NCBI GenBank assembly: GCA_019459525.1 | Contig: JAIBEY010000072.1 | Span: 1 to 64,000, forward strand | Direction of reading: 5' to 3' | Length of the DNA stretch: 64,000 nt | DNA from: Prolixibacteraceae bacterium | GTDB taxonomy: Bacteria > Bacteroidota > Bacteroidia > Bacteroidales > Prolixibacteraceae | Part shown: piece by piece, positions 1 through 9,335 of the stretch | Numbering within the stretch: the stretch's first letter is position 1 | Layout of the letters: each line of letters opens with the position of its first letter | Program-made: the position numbers and the translations under genes | The notes under the pieces: model-generated | The model's input: only the letters and a program-made list of their open reading frames with translations | Databases searched by the model: none | What the model was told of the DNA's origin: nothing

Positions 1-134
1 CAACGTTCATACCTGTTCCAATTTGTACCTGTATACAAAGGAACAAAATTCAAAAGGGCGACAAGGTTTTGAGGGGTTAGGATGCTGTGCATAAAATAGA
101 TATGGGCCATTTTAACAAAAATTAATAGACACTA

Positions 135-368
135 GTGATAACATATACTTTTTCATTTTTTGACAATGTTCCGGATAACGCGAAAATTGCAGCTTTTGTA
201 TTTGTTTTTATACTTTATGACCCGATTTTTACAAGTATTTTTGGTGGAACTATTGGACATATGTTGATTGGCATCAGAGTAAAAAGAGAATCGGATGAGA
301 CGAGAAATATTCTATTTCCTTTAGCTATACTCAGCGAGAAGTTCAGTTTGCATATAATCCACATGTAG
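135..368 (+). pseudogene. RDD-family membrane protein fragment
   Basis: The 77-residue reading frame contains a hydrophobic segment followed by GGTIGHMLIGIRVKR, which matches the conserved G-x-T-x-G-x-x-x-x-G-(I/L)-(R/K)-V core of RDD-family membrane proteins. The usual N-terminal helix carrying the R-D-D motif is absent, and the match is lost after about residue 60. The family is normally 130-250 residues. RDD proteins are small multi-helix inner-membrane proteins, mostly of unknown function. This copy sits beside a decayed transposon and is read as a gene remnant. The family assignment is moderately safe; it is very unlikely to be functional. Confidence 0.5.
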
Positions 369-520
369 AGCCTAATTTCAACCATGTATTTATCAAGGGT
401 TTTATGTCTGATTGGAGTTCGCCGAGAGTATGCTTTCGACTGGAATGGATGGGGATTTTTCTTTGTTCTTCTATAAACATATCGGATAATTGGCACATTA
501 GGCATTTCTTTTGACAGTTT

Positions 521-1776
521 TCATTTCATTTGCCTGATTTTAGGCCATACAATTCTATTCCTGGCAGTCTGCCGAACAGGCAGATGTTTCTTTATTATTA
601 GGTCAATGTATAGAAAATCATACAGTAATCGGGTTTCTTTGTAAAGTATATTGGTTGGTGGGCATATTTTGGGTAATAATTCAACGGTGTTCATTATTCC
701 GGTTTTGCAAAACGGGCATTGATACTGGTCGAAGCCAGTCATGCGAACAATTCGCTCCTGATTCTTTTCTTTTCTCTTTGATTCTGAATGATTTGCGGCT
801 TGCAATGGGTTAGCCTGCTTTTGCTTGTTGCTTAATAAGCCATAATACCTGATTTTTACGAATTGGTACGGCAGAATGTGCTGGTAAAACCGCCGGAGGA
901 ACTCTACTTCGATAGCATTGCCTGTTCCTTTTTACTGTTGTCTTTGTAGTCTTTTTAAAAGAAGCTCACCCCCGAGTCGTCGATGTTTTGAATTCGGTGG
1001 TTGCTGATCACCATCCGGAGGTTATATTATCCAAGTATTTTACAATTTGCCAGGCATTGCCCAAAGGCGACTCTCATACACTACCCAGGGCTTACCCCAG
1101 ATTTGGCCGAGCAAAGTTTGATATTGTGGCAACTGGTTATTGCGTTTGAGCTGCTGCCCGATCTTTTCAAGCATTTTGCCATGGAACAAAGTGAGGATCC
1201 GTACTGGGTACAAGTATTTCCCTTGTTTGCTGATCTGTTTCAACTGTCCCTTTAAAGTCAGTCCGGCAGCCGGAACAATGTAGTGAATTAGCAGGTGTAG
1301 GCTCAGGTTTTGGCCCAAGGTATGCAGCACACAAATTGCACCGCACTCAACCCCATAATGGCTGTACCCAAAAGTCTGCAATACGCTCCACATGCATTCA
1401 AACATGGCGTTGTAAAACCGTTTGCTATCGTGCAGGCAGATATGGTTTAACGCTTCAGGAACGGTAAACACAACATGAAAGTATTTCACATCCAAGGCAT
1501 CAATGATCCGGTCGTCGGCCCAAAGCGTTTGTTTGTTTGTTTGTTTGTTTGTTTGTTTGACTGGCACTTCAGACAATGGCGGTTGCCAAAACTGTTGTAA
1601 CTGATCCGCTGTTGGCCGCAACAATCGCAAACATCTTTGTGCCCACCCAGGGCCGGTGTGCGGCATTTCTGCAAAGCATCAAGGGTTCGCACAGCAAAAC
1701 TATTGGGATAGTACTGCTCCATAAATTGAGACCCAAATCGATCGATGATCTGAGAAACTTCAAATTGGGGCTGCAT
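521..1776 (-). pseudogene. IS91-family (Y2) transposase, frameshifted remnant
   Basis: The minus strand encodes pieces of an IS91-type rolling-circle transposase in changing frames. The N-terminal zinc-binding part has CDCCGQ and NRHCLKC (about 1560-1776). The middle has YFHVVFTVPEALN (about 1420-1490). The Y2-region remnant has VISNHRIQNID (about 970-1010). The next piece has FLRRFYQHILP and FVKIRYYGLLSN (about 840-910), and the C-terminal zinc ribbon has QYQCPFC (about 700-740). The frame breaks first at a (GTTT)8 tract (1527-1558) and again near 1000-1040. It lies 5 bp after the stop of a tyrosine recombinase remnant, the usual order in Bacteroidota IS91-type elements. With at least two breaks it is inactive. 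Confidence 0.85.
1527..1558. repeat. (GTTT)8 tetranucleotide repeat
   Basis: Eight perfect, uninterrupted copies of GTTT (CAAA on the coding strand) lie inside the transposase remnant. On the minus strand it encodes an NKQT repeat directly after the conserved C-x-x-C zinc-binding segment. The upstream frame (reading CQS then NKQT) and the downstream frame (reading QT then LWADDR) differ by one base across the tract. Nine or six units would join them, eight do not. Slipped-strand change in unit number is the simplest cause of this frame break. Confidence 0.9.
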
Positions 1777-1781
1777 TGTTA

Positions 1782-2651
1782 TTACTCAGGATACAGGGTA
1801 TCCAACAGACTGTGGGCTGGCCATGGCTGTATTTGAACTACATGCAAATAGATCATTGTAGTTGCAGTGTGTGCATGTCCCAACAACTCTTTGATGGTAA
1901 CTATTATTTACCCCCTCTTCGAGTAACGGATGAGGCGAGACCTCTTTTTTGATGTCTGTTTTCTTCAGCGTTTCGCGTAAAACCCAGCTCAATCTTCTCA
2001 CACTGTAACCCCCGTCGGGTCCTTTGCCATTAAAGAGCCAAATGTGGGGGCTACTGCGACGTATTTTCTCAGGCCCTTGGAAATATAACCAGGCAGAGGC
2101 ACGATCCGGTCTTTCTTATATTTGCTTTGGCGGATGTGGATGGTCTTGCGCTCAAAGTCCACCTCGGAAATTTTCAGGTTGATAGCCTCCTGAGAACGCA
2201 ATCCTGCCGAATAGATCAAGGTCAAAATGATGTGGTGCTTTAGCAATGTGTGGGCTACAAACAATTGGCGAAGTTCGCTGTGGTCGAATATCTCTGGCAG
2301 TTTGGCTTCTTTTTTCATCGAGGGCAAGGCAATTGCCCGCTTATTTTGCCTGATATGGCGAAAATAATAACGCAGGACATAAACTGCATGTTTGAAACTG
2401 CTCCGAGATGGATACTTGAGCTTTGGATCAAAGCTGTCAGGTATTCATTAATCTCATCTTCAGAAATGTCTTCGGGAAGACGGTTAAACTCCAAGCAGAC
2501 TAATGCAATCCGCCGGATGTAGTTCTCCAGGGTGCTTTGGCTCCGGTCTCCAAGTATAGTTTGCTGTTTTTAGGTTATTGTACACTTTGTCGAAACCTTC
2601 AACCGTTTGCATGACTCGCTGAAGAATCGTAGATTCACTTTTCTTTCTCAT
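1782..2651 (-). pseudogene. Tyrosine recombinase of an IS91-type element, broken
   Basis: The frame starts at ATG 2651-2649 (MRKKSEST) and shows an N-terminal core-binding region (LENYIRRIALVCLEFNRLP, about 2460-2530) after a frame change. The catalytic domain begins with AGLRSQEA, where the first catalytic Arg is present (about 2190). The C-terminal part has SLSWVLRETLKK and then KEVSPH, but the HxLRH box is deleted. After further frame changes come the VGTCTH and MIYLH segments, the latter holding the tyrosine. It ends at 1782, 5 bp before the transposase start. The lost HxxR box and several frameshifts make it inactive. Tyrosine recombinases commonly accompany IS91-type transposases in this phylum. 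Confidence 0.8.
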
Positions 2652-3109
2652 GATACTGAACTTTAAAAATTAAGAAATTGGTTTTTAGGGAGGTGGGCTC
2701 CCGTTTAGTACCATTTTAACTATATTTGATCAGAAAAGCTATCCGCCATTTGGCGGATTTATCGCAATATTAGCTACAAGTTCGGTGGCATCTTTCTGCT
2801 TGGGCGCATTCCGGATTGATGGGAAATCTAGTTGAATTTAAGAAGAAAGATACCAACCCTACTTGATTTGGAGAGTTCCTGGAAGCGGACCCAGAAGTGT
2901 CGAGGTATCAAAACTTCTCCAGAAGATCTTCCGGAAGGAAATGTATAGGTATTAAAAAAGCAAGGTAGCTTTGGCCGACTTGGGAAGTGATACCAAATAG
3001 TTTATCCAGGAATGTTCCAGGGCGAAATTAAAGACACCCAAATGGCAACCGGCGCTTAGTTGAAGAATCAAGAAATTACTTCAATTTTTCTTTAGTTGTA
3101 TTAATTTTC
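2652..3109. other. Intergenic, no gene seen; one palindrome
   Basis: About 460 bp without a convincing reading frame on either strand. The only structure seen is the perfect palindrome ATCCGCCA-TT-TGGCGGAT at 2741-2758, about 90 bp upstream of the recombinase remnant. It could be part of a transposon end or an old operator. No terminal repeat pair was found. Confidence 0.4.
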
Positions 3110-3253
3110 TCACACGTTAACCCGACTTAGTAAAGAATGAAATCTATCAATATCAAAGGGCTTTGTCATGTATTCATCCATTCCACTGGAGAGACATTTG
3201 TCCCTATCGTTATCCATTGAATTAGCAGTAATTGCGACAATGGACACCAACAT
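3110..3253 (-). pseudogene. Response-regulator receiver domain, C-terminal remnant
   Basis: The frame encodes VAITANSMDNDRDKC followed by SSGMDEYMTKPF and then a stop. This is the beta4-alpha5 end of a REC domain of the type found at the C-terminus of hybrid histidine kinases: the conserved T/S of AITAN, the GMD turn and the K-P pair are all present. The phospho-acceptor Asp and the rest of the kinase are missing. It is therefore the tail of a lost hybrid two-component sensor. Such sensors often sit next to polysaccharide utilisation loci in Bacteroidota, which fits the neighbouring glycosidase remains. Confidence 0.7.
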
Positions 3254-3280
3254 ACCCTAGGAAACATTCTCCTAAACAGC

Positions 3281-3555
3281 TTAACATCCCAGGCCAACAT
3301 TATGAAATCCACTAAAACCACCATGAAGGTGATTAACTCCATTATTCAGATGAAGAGTAAATTCCTGTTCATCAAGGGTGAATTTACCTTTAGCAGTGCG
3401 ATTCCCAACACGTTCAATCAAAGCTCCGTGAAAAACTTCATTGGCTCTAGGGTAGCTATCGATTTTACTGAATCTCAGATCGCCCATTTTCCCAGTTCTG
3501 TCAGTAGCACAAAGGCTTACAATTCTATCGCCGTAATTGGTGATGGCACCAGAGA
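3281..3555 (-). pseudogene. Aldose 1-epimerase (GalM) fragment
   Basis: The minus strand reads ITNYGDRIVSL near 3530, then ERVGNRTAKGKFTLDEQEF and NNGVNHLHGGFSGFHNV. This is the N-terminal third of a GalM-type mutarotase, with the conserved GNRI.KGKF and NHLHGG segments. The typical linker between the first strand and the GNR motif is shortened, and the protein stops right after the HGG block, losing the catalytic His and Glu. Galactose mutarotases are common members of glycan utilisation loci. It is a relic of the neighbouring locus. Confidence 0.75.
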
Positions 3556-3718
3556 TGACACTATTGTTTAAAAAGTAAAGATTAGTTTGTTTTTCATTGA
3601 TCCAGCTCTGAAATCTTCCACTTTAAAACCGATGTTTGATTTTGTCTCGGCTTTTTTGAACTGCAATTTTGAAAAACAAAACTTGCCAGAAAAATAACTA
3701 AATTGAAAAATAGTTTGT

Positions 3719-4428
3719 TCATAGACAAACCGCCAAGGGTTTTTCATATGTTGCCATCTTTTTATTAGGTGTTTTACCCATGAAAAATTCGATGACTCCA
3801 TCGTTTTCAATATCCTTGTGGGTGATGTAATTCTTTTGATAAGGTTTGCCATTCAGGATAATTTTCTGATTATAAATATTATCAATACCGACATTGTTCG
3901 TGATAACCTTAAACTGTTTGCCGTTTGCCAGGTTGATTGTAGTTTTTTCTAACTGCGGCGATCTGAAACAATAAATGCTATTCGCCGGATTGACCGGATA
4001 AAATCCCATGGCGCTAAAGATATACCAGGCCGACATCTGTCAACAATCTTCATTTCCGGAATAACCCGATTGCAGATCGTTATAAAACTCGCGCATGATT
4101 TTGGCACTGTAATATTGTGCTTTTCAGGGTTGGCTGGTGAAGTCATACAAGGAAACGACATGATGGCTCGGTTCGTTTCCATGGGCATACTGACCGATAA
4201 ATCCCGAAGCATTTCCGTTCACATCACCCGGTTTGGCATCGAGCGTAAAAAACGCATCGAGCTTTTCAACAAATTTCTGGTCACCTCCCATCAAATCAAC
4301 AAACGAAGGAACATTTTGTGGCACGTACCACAAATACTGCCACGCATTTCCCTCAGTAAACGGAAATCCGTCATTTCGAATGGGCTGAAAAGCAAAATAG
4401 CGGAATTGAAAGAATACAGATTCTCATT
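3719..4428 (-). pseudogene. GH92 alpha-mannosidase, C-terminal half with two nonsense codons
   Basis: One continuous minus-strand frame reads FPFTEGNAWQYLWYVPQ, DLMGG, GQYAHGNEPSHH, GNEDC, QMSAWYIFSAMGFYPV and NGKPYQKNYITH. These are the hallmark blocks of family GH92 (exo-acting, Ca2+-dependent alpha-mannosidases). Two in-frame TGA codons interrupt it. At 4124-4126 one replaces the Trp of the QPWK motif; at 4040-4042 the other replaces the Gly of CGQMSAW. The N-terminal half (about 350 residues, including the beta-sandwich) is missing. GH92 enzymes trim host or fungal N-glycans and mannans, so the locus once handled a mannose-containing glycan. Confidence 0.85.
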
Positions 4429-4634
4429 ACAGGTGGTTTATGATGTTTAAGATTTGTTCGTAAAAGTTAATGGGTGCAAAATAATAAAGTAATGACCGAA
4501 ATCTAGGTCGTTTGCAAAAATTCATACTTTTTACAATCAGTTTGTCAGGAATCCGTTTTTTGACAATTCCTGAAAAGACTGAATACATTAACAAATCAAA
4601 TATTTAACACAAAATAGTTATTATGTATGATATT

Positions 4635-7451
4635 TTACTTAAAAAAGTTTTCAATTTCTGAAGAATGCAATTCTGTATTTGGATTGAACGCAGCCGTATT
4701 CATATAGTCAAGGATGCTTTTTTCTAATTGCTTTGATACGGTTCTTTTTTCAATGTCAGTTGTAAAATCAACGGTCGATACTAATAGCTTTCCTTTCCCT
4801 ACTTTACATTCCCATACATATGCCAGCTTATCATTAATGTGATACGAATCAATAACCTGTACCAGCGGTTTTAACGTCTTAGGAGCATTATTTAAATACA
4901 TGGCATTAGCATGCATGGTAACATCCCACCATTGCCAATTTGAAGAGTTGTCAGTTGGGAAACTATTAAATAAAGGAAGTGATGGATCGCATAACACGCC
5001 TAATGTGTGGGCTTTTTGAAAATTCTTAAAAAGTGAATTCCAAAACACAGTTGTAAAACAGCTTTCCCGGTATCCATCTTTCAATGACTCTTTTTGTGGT
5101 AAAAGCAATACATTTTCACCCAACGCTAATGCATTCTTCGCGTTAGTATCCCACTTATTAAAAACTTTAACTTTTCCCAAGCTTGCTTCAATCTCGGAAG
5201 GATATACCCAAATATCCCAAGAGTTTTTTATTTCTGTTGACGGTATTTCAATCGATAAGGTCAATTTTTGAGGTGCTGCAATTTTGTTTAATGATACCGA
5301 AATATCACCCAGGGGAGTCAAACCTCCTGTAGGGATATTGACCTTGGCAAACTGCCCATTTAATAGTACTTTACCATTTTCAGAAGCAATTGACCATGAG
5401 GGTTGTGTTTTCAATAAGTCCTTCTCACCAAAATGTGCTATTTCTGCATTTGCAGTAAAAGTTTCGTTTTGTTTCCACACTCGTTTTCCCATTCTGGCCA
5501 ATGGAACAGTAGGCGAACAATACATACGATGTTGTTTGGGTGAAACGATTCCTTTTGATTCCCAAAAGGAATCCAAGATTCCCACAACAGCAAGATTTTG
5601 CCCTTGAAAATCTGTTATTCCCAACAGGCTGATACCTCCGAAATTTGGGGTTCTTAATGCAGATTCTATTTCTTCTTTATACAGTATAGCGGCAAACTTC
5701 CCCGAAGCCATAGCAAAATCAGCGGCATATTCAAGCATACCTTTCTTATCTAAGGATTCTCTGATTCTCTCATAGTTTGTGTTTTCCAAAACTCCTGTGT
5801 ACTTTGAGATTTCGTCTAAGTTTGGAAACATCACCCATTGACCAGCCTCGTGAGAAACGATTGGAACCTCAAAATCTCTTATAGCGTTTCGGTAATCACT
5901 TTTTGTTTCTGGTGTTTTTGTATTAAACCTGGTTGATGAAACAACATCGCCACCACCCCATTCAATGCCAACTAACAGTTTATCTTTTGCTCCTGCATCA
6001 GCTGCTTCATAGTAGTCATCAACACAATTCGTTGCAAGTGGATGAGAAGTGCAGGTGTATAGATGCCTTATATCATATTGTTTGGCATCAGTAATTGCTT
6101 TTTTTGTATTGCTATTATGAGTGAACCGCTCATTGCCTAATGTTAGCATACAGAAGGAAGGGTGATTGCCATAAGCATCTGAAATAGTTTCTAATTCTCT
6201 CATTGGATAATCTTCTTTAACATCGCCACCCCACTTGGAAGGCAATTCTACCTGAAGGTAAAGTCCTAACTCATCGGCAGCTTCAAACGCAGCTTTAGGC
6301 GGACACCATGTATGGAAACGAAGGCTGTTTAATCCATACTCTTTTGCAACTCCCATTAACCTTAGCCAATCTGCCTTTTCCATACTTGGATAGTTTTTGA
6401 TTGGTGAAGCGCCGTCATATTCAGCTCGTCTCAGAAAAGTGTTTTTCCCATTTATTGAAAAATTCCCTTTTTGGGTAGCGAAGCTTCGCATGCCAAACGT
6501 TGTATAGACAACATCTTCAACCATGTCATCCACTAACACCTCTGTTTTCATCTCATACAAGCTGGGGGTAAATTCTGACCACAATTCAATCGGTTTTGGA
6601 AGTAATAATTCCAAACTTTGTTTTTCAATTCTTTCGCCTTTAATATGTATTGTCTTTAAATTTTTAAACCCGCCACCTGCTTTCTTTTTACGCACCGATA
6701 GGTTGACGGTAATATCTTTATTCTGCTTCCTATTTTGTCCAATGGTAAAAGTGGTTTTTAAAGAGCCATTTTCTATATTTGGAAAAATTTGAATATTTTT
6801 TAAATAAATAGTATTTTGAACCTGCATTTCAATTCTCCCAACCACGCCAGTCCATCCAACTCCATTCTCACCAACCACACCATGCCCTACCTGGCGGTAT
6901 CGTTTATCGTTTTTGTTTACAAATACAGTAATTATGTGATCACCTACTCCAGCCAGTAGACTATTGATTTTAAATTCCTGTGGGGCTTCATAACCAGAGG
7001 CTTCTCCGACTAATTTTCCATCCCAATACATTGTACTTACGCCAATAGTTCGTTCCATAGAAAAAATAACAGTTTTTCCAATCCAGTCTGTTGGAATAGT
7101 AACTTTACGTTGTATCCAAAATGGGCCATCATAATTTATTTTTTTTTGCAAGCCTTCTGAAAATGCTTTTTCAGGATATAGCTTTACCCCAATATTGGAT
7201 TCATCCATGGTTCCGGGTAAACGCATCCAATTAGAAACCAAATAATCATCTCTCCTAAAATATATAGAGTAATCAAGGTGTAAATCTTTTGTATTAGGCA
7301 ACTCTTGCTTGTACCATTGGTTGGCATATCCTTGATAAAATACATCGAGGGCAACTCTCCACTCTCCATCTAAACTTATTGTATTGTTCTGTTGCGCTAA
7401 GGCACAAAATGACTGAACAACGCAAATGGCTGTAATTATTATTTTTTTCAT
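4635..7451 (-). CDS. Secreted GH2-family glycoside hydrolase
   Basis: A 938-residue protein with a cleavable signal peptide (KKIIITAICVVQSFCALAQ). Domain order is an N-terminal jelly-roll sugar-binding domain (about 25-215), an immunoglobulin-like domain (about 215-325), a TIM barrel (about 330-640), then C-terminal beta domains. The GH2 acid/base Glu is in TLGNERF (about 440) and the nucleophile Glu in SHEAGQW (about 532). RFHTWCPP and GGDV also resemble GH2 barrels. Family members are beta-galactosidases, beta-glucuronidases, beta-mannosidases and relatives; the exact sugar cannot be assigned. It is the last gene of the SusCD operon, separated from susD by about 185 bp that contain a hairpin, so its expression may be partly uncoupled. 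Confidence 0.9.
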   Translation of the reverse strand: MKKIIITAICVVQSFCALAQQNNTISLDGEWRVALDVFYQGYANQWYKQELPNTKDLHLDYSIYFRRDDYLVSNWMRLPGTMDESNIGVKLYPEKAFSEGLQKKINYDGPFWIQRKVTIPTDWIGKTVIFSMERTIGVSTMYWDGKLVGEASGYEAPQEFKINSLLAGVGDHIITVFVNKNDKRYRQVGHGVVGENGVGWTGVVGRIEMQVQNTIYLKNIQIFPNIENGSLKTTFTIGQNRKQNKDITVNLSVRKKKAGGGFKNLKTIHIKGERIEKQSLELLLPKPIELWSEFTPSLYEMKTEVLVDDMVEDVVYTTFGMRSFATQKGNFSINGKNTFLRRAEYDGASPIKNYPSMEKADWLRLMGVAKEYGLNSLRFHTWCPPKAAFEAADELGLYLQVELPSKWGGDVKEDYPMRELETISDAYGNHPSFCMLTLGNERFTHNSNTKKAITDAKQYDIRHLYTCTSHPLATNCVDDYYEAADAGAKDKLLVGIEWGGGDVVSSTRFNTKTPETKSDYRNAIRDFEVPIVSHEAGQWVMFPNLDEISKYTGVLENTNYERIRESLDKKGMLEYAADFAMASGKFAAILYKEEIESALRTPNFGGISLLGITDFQGQNLAVVGILDSFWESKGIVSPKQHRMYCSPTVPLARMGKRVWKQNETFTANAEIAHFGEKDLLKTQPSWSIASENGKVLLNGQFAKVNIPTGGLTPLGDISVSLNKIAAPQKLTLSIEIPSTEIKNSWDIWVYPSEIEASLGKVKVFNKWDTNAKNALALGENVLLLPQKESLKDGYRESCFTTVFWNSLFKNFQKAHTLGVLCDPSLPLFNSFPTDNSSNWQWWDVTMHANAMYLNNAPKTLKPLVQVIDSYHINDKLAYVWECKVGKGKLLVSTVDFTTDIEKRTVSKQLEKSILDYMNTAAFNPNTELHSSEIENFFK

Positions 7452-7575
7452 ATCAAGTTTATGGATTTCCGGAATTTATTTTATTGACGCTTTTTAAGAA
7501 TAAAACTCAGCTTTAAGTGCTGTTTTCGCATTTACTCAATTAAAAATCGTATAGTGAAATGGATGCGGTGGCAAT

Positions 7576-7602
7576 AAAAGGGTGGCTTTTTCCCACCCTT
7601 TT
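7576..7602. terminator. Hairpin between susD and the GH2 gene
   Basis: AAAAGGGTGG and CCACCCTTTT form a perfect 10-bp stem. On the minus strand it is followed by TTTTATT. It could terminate most transcripts after susD and leave reduced read-through into the GH2 gene, or stabilise the susCD mRNA 3' end. Both are common layouts in Sus-type operons. Confidence 0.7.
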
Positions 7603-7635
7603 ATAAGCATTATTTCTTTGAAGGATAATTTGAGA

Positions 7636-9309
7636 CTACCAGTTCGGGTTTTGCTCCAACTTTGGATTTATCAGAATTTCTTTAGTTGGCAGTGGCCTTA
7701 AATAATGTTTATCTGGATTGAAGAACCTACCCGTACTGCTTTCGGCAATAATAAACCCATCAGCATCAGTATTACTTTGCCAGCTAGCATTTGAGTAGGG
7801 GTTTCTGTTTGAACCTTCAATTATCACAGGGTCAGTCCAAGTTGTACCCACAATTTTAATTCCTTTTATATCCTGGGTCAATTCATTTTCAGCAGTTTTC
7901 CACCTCCTTAAATCGTCATACCTGAAATTTTCGAAAGCCAGTTCAACTGTTCTTTCCCGTCTTAATTCAGTCTTCATATCTAATCCGTTCGACGAAACAG
8001 CAACATTTGTCAATGCAGGCATGTTTACTCTTTGGCGAATGATATTTATAGATTTATCTAAATCAGCATCGCTTATTGACCCATTCTTTTCAAATAAAGC
8101 TTCAGCATATATTAAAAGAACTTCAGCATATCTGATGATATGATTATCGAAGCTGTAATTAGGACTTTCACCTTGCGCATTAGCATATTCGTTTTCAGAT
8201 ATATATTTGTAGGTTGTATATCCGGTGTTTGGTACACGCTGCGGATAAAATGGCCAGCTTGATACAGGAGTTGCATAAAATGATTGGGCAACATCTTTCC
8301 CAGGTATTATTATTGTCATTGTCATTCGGGCATCCCGATTTTGAAATTCAGTTGTAATTGTACCGTACCCTTTAAATAACGAAGAGTTTGTTATTGGTAA
8401 TCCATCTGTACAAAGGTACATATCCGCTAATTTTTTTGTTGGCAAATAGCCTATCCGCTGGATGAGAGCAGGAAATACCTGTCCTTCGATATCCTTTTGA
8501 TAACGACGGTCCAAGATGGCCTCCTTTGAATCATCTCCTTCTTCAATAAATAAATAGCGATAACTATCATTGGCTTTTTCTGTATATAAACTATATTGAG
8601 AACTGGAAATAACACTACCGGAAGCTGTTATGGCGATATCAAGGTATTCCGAAGCATTAGCATCGCCACGATATTTCCCCCATGTACCTTCAAAAAGTGC
8701 CACACGTGCCTTTAAAGCCTCTGCAGCTCCTTTCGAAATCCTGCCTTTGTCAGCCGGAGCTAATGCTGTATTCAATGGCAAGTCAATAGCTGCCTCAGTT
8801 AAATCCTGAAGAATAAAATCAACAGTCTCCTTTCTACTGGCTCTAGACCCGTATAAAGCTTGACTATCTAAATCCAATACTTCCTTAATTAAGGGAACTC
8901 CACCATAAAGCCTATATAATCGCCAATAATTATACGCCCTAAAAAACTTAGCTTCAGCACTATATATATTGACATCTTCGGAAATCGATGAAGATGCTGC
9001 TTTGGCAATAATATTATTACATTTCCGGATGTATTTGTATGGAGTATTCCAGTCATCAGATGTTTCGGAAGGTTGATAAGTTCCATTACTGATTGAGTTT
9101 GAAGTGTTGTATGCAATATCTGATTCAGTGTCGCCAAAACTTAGTCCTTCCAACGAATAATAAAGATTATTTGCTCCAAGTTTAAAATCGGCAACAGTTT
9201 TCCAAAAAGAAGCGTCAGAAATTGTGTCTTGCGGGGTTAAATCAAGATCCTTTGCACATCCCGAAAACAGTAGCGCCATGAAGAGTGATTTAAATAATAT
9301 ATGTTTCAT
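7636..9309 (-). CDS. SusD/RagB-family surface glycan-binding lipoprotein
   Basis: A 557-residue lipoprotein with lipobox LLFSGC and acylated Cys at residue 18, followed by the typical LDLTPQDTISDASFW start of SusD-like proteins. The N-terminal tetratricopeptide-like region has RAYNYWRLYRLYGGVPLI (about 125-145) and RGRISKGAAEAL-type helices. The C-terminal RagB/SusD domain contains RYAEVLLIYAEAL, RRERTVELAFENFRYDDLRRW and the terminal YLRPLPTKEILINPKLEQNPNW, which is nearly universal in the family. It forms a lid on the SusC transporter at the cell surface and binds oligosaccharide. It follows susC by 26 bp and is surely co-transcribed. Confidence 0.97.
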   Translation of the reverse strand: MKHILFKSLFMALLFSGCAKDLDLTPQDTISDASFWKTVADFKLGANNLYYSLEGLSFGDTESDIAYNTSNSISNGTYQPSETSDDWNTPYKYIRKCNNIIAKAASSSISEDVNIYSAEAKFFRAYNYWRLYRLYGGVPLIKEVLDLDSQALYGSRASRKETVDFILQDLTEAAIDLPLNTALAPADKGRISKGAAEALKARVALFEGTWGKYRGDANASEYLDIAITASGSVISSSQYSLYTEKANDSYRYLFIEEGDDSKEAILDRRYQKDIEGQVFPALIQRIGYLPTKKLADMYLCTDGLPITNSSLFKGYGTITTEFQNRDARMTMTIIIPGKDVAQSFYATPVSSWPFYPQRVPNTGYTTYKYISENEYANAQGESPNYSFDNHIIRYAEVLLIYAEALFEKNGSISDADLDKSINIIRQRVNMPALTNVAVSSNGLDMKTELRRERTVELAFENFRYDDLRRWKTAENELTQDIKGIKIVGTTWTDPVIIEGSNRNPYSNASWQSNTDADGFIIAESSTGRFFNPDKHYLRPLPTKEILINPKLEQNPNW

Positions 9310-9335
9310 GATAATTATTTTTTAGATTAGGATTA

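Noticed and set aside
1040-1776. Phase-variable functional transposase controlled by the GTTT repeat
   Set aside because: A further frame break near 1000-1040 remains whatever the repeat length, and the partner recombinase has lost its HxxR box. This copy cannot be switched back on by slippage alone.
3719-4428. TGA recoding in the GH92 frame
   Set aside because: One TGA stands for Trp but the other for Gly, and TGA ends several intact genes here (for example the RES gene and the LolD-like gene). Simple nonsense mutations explain it.
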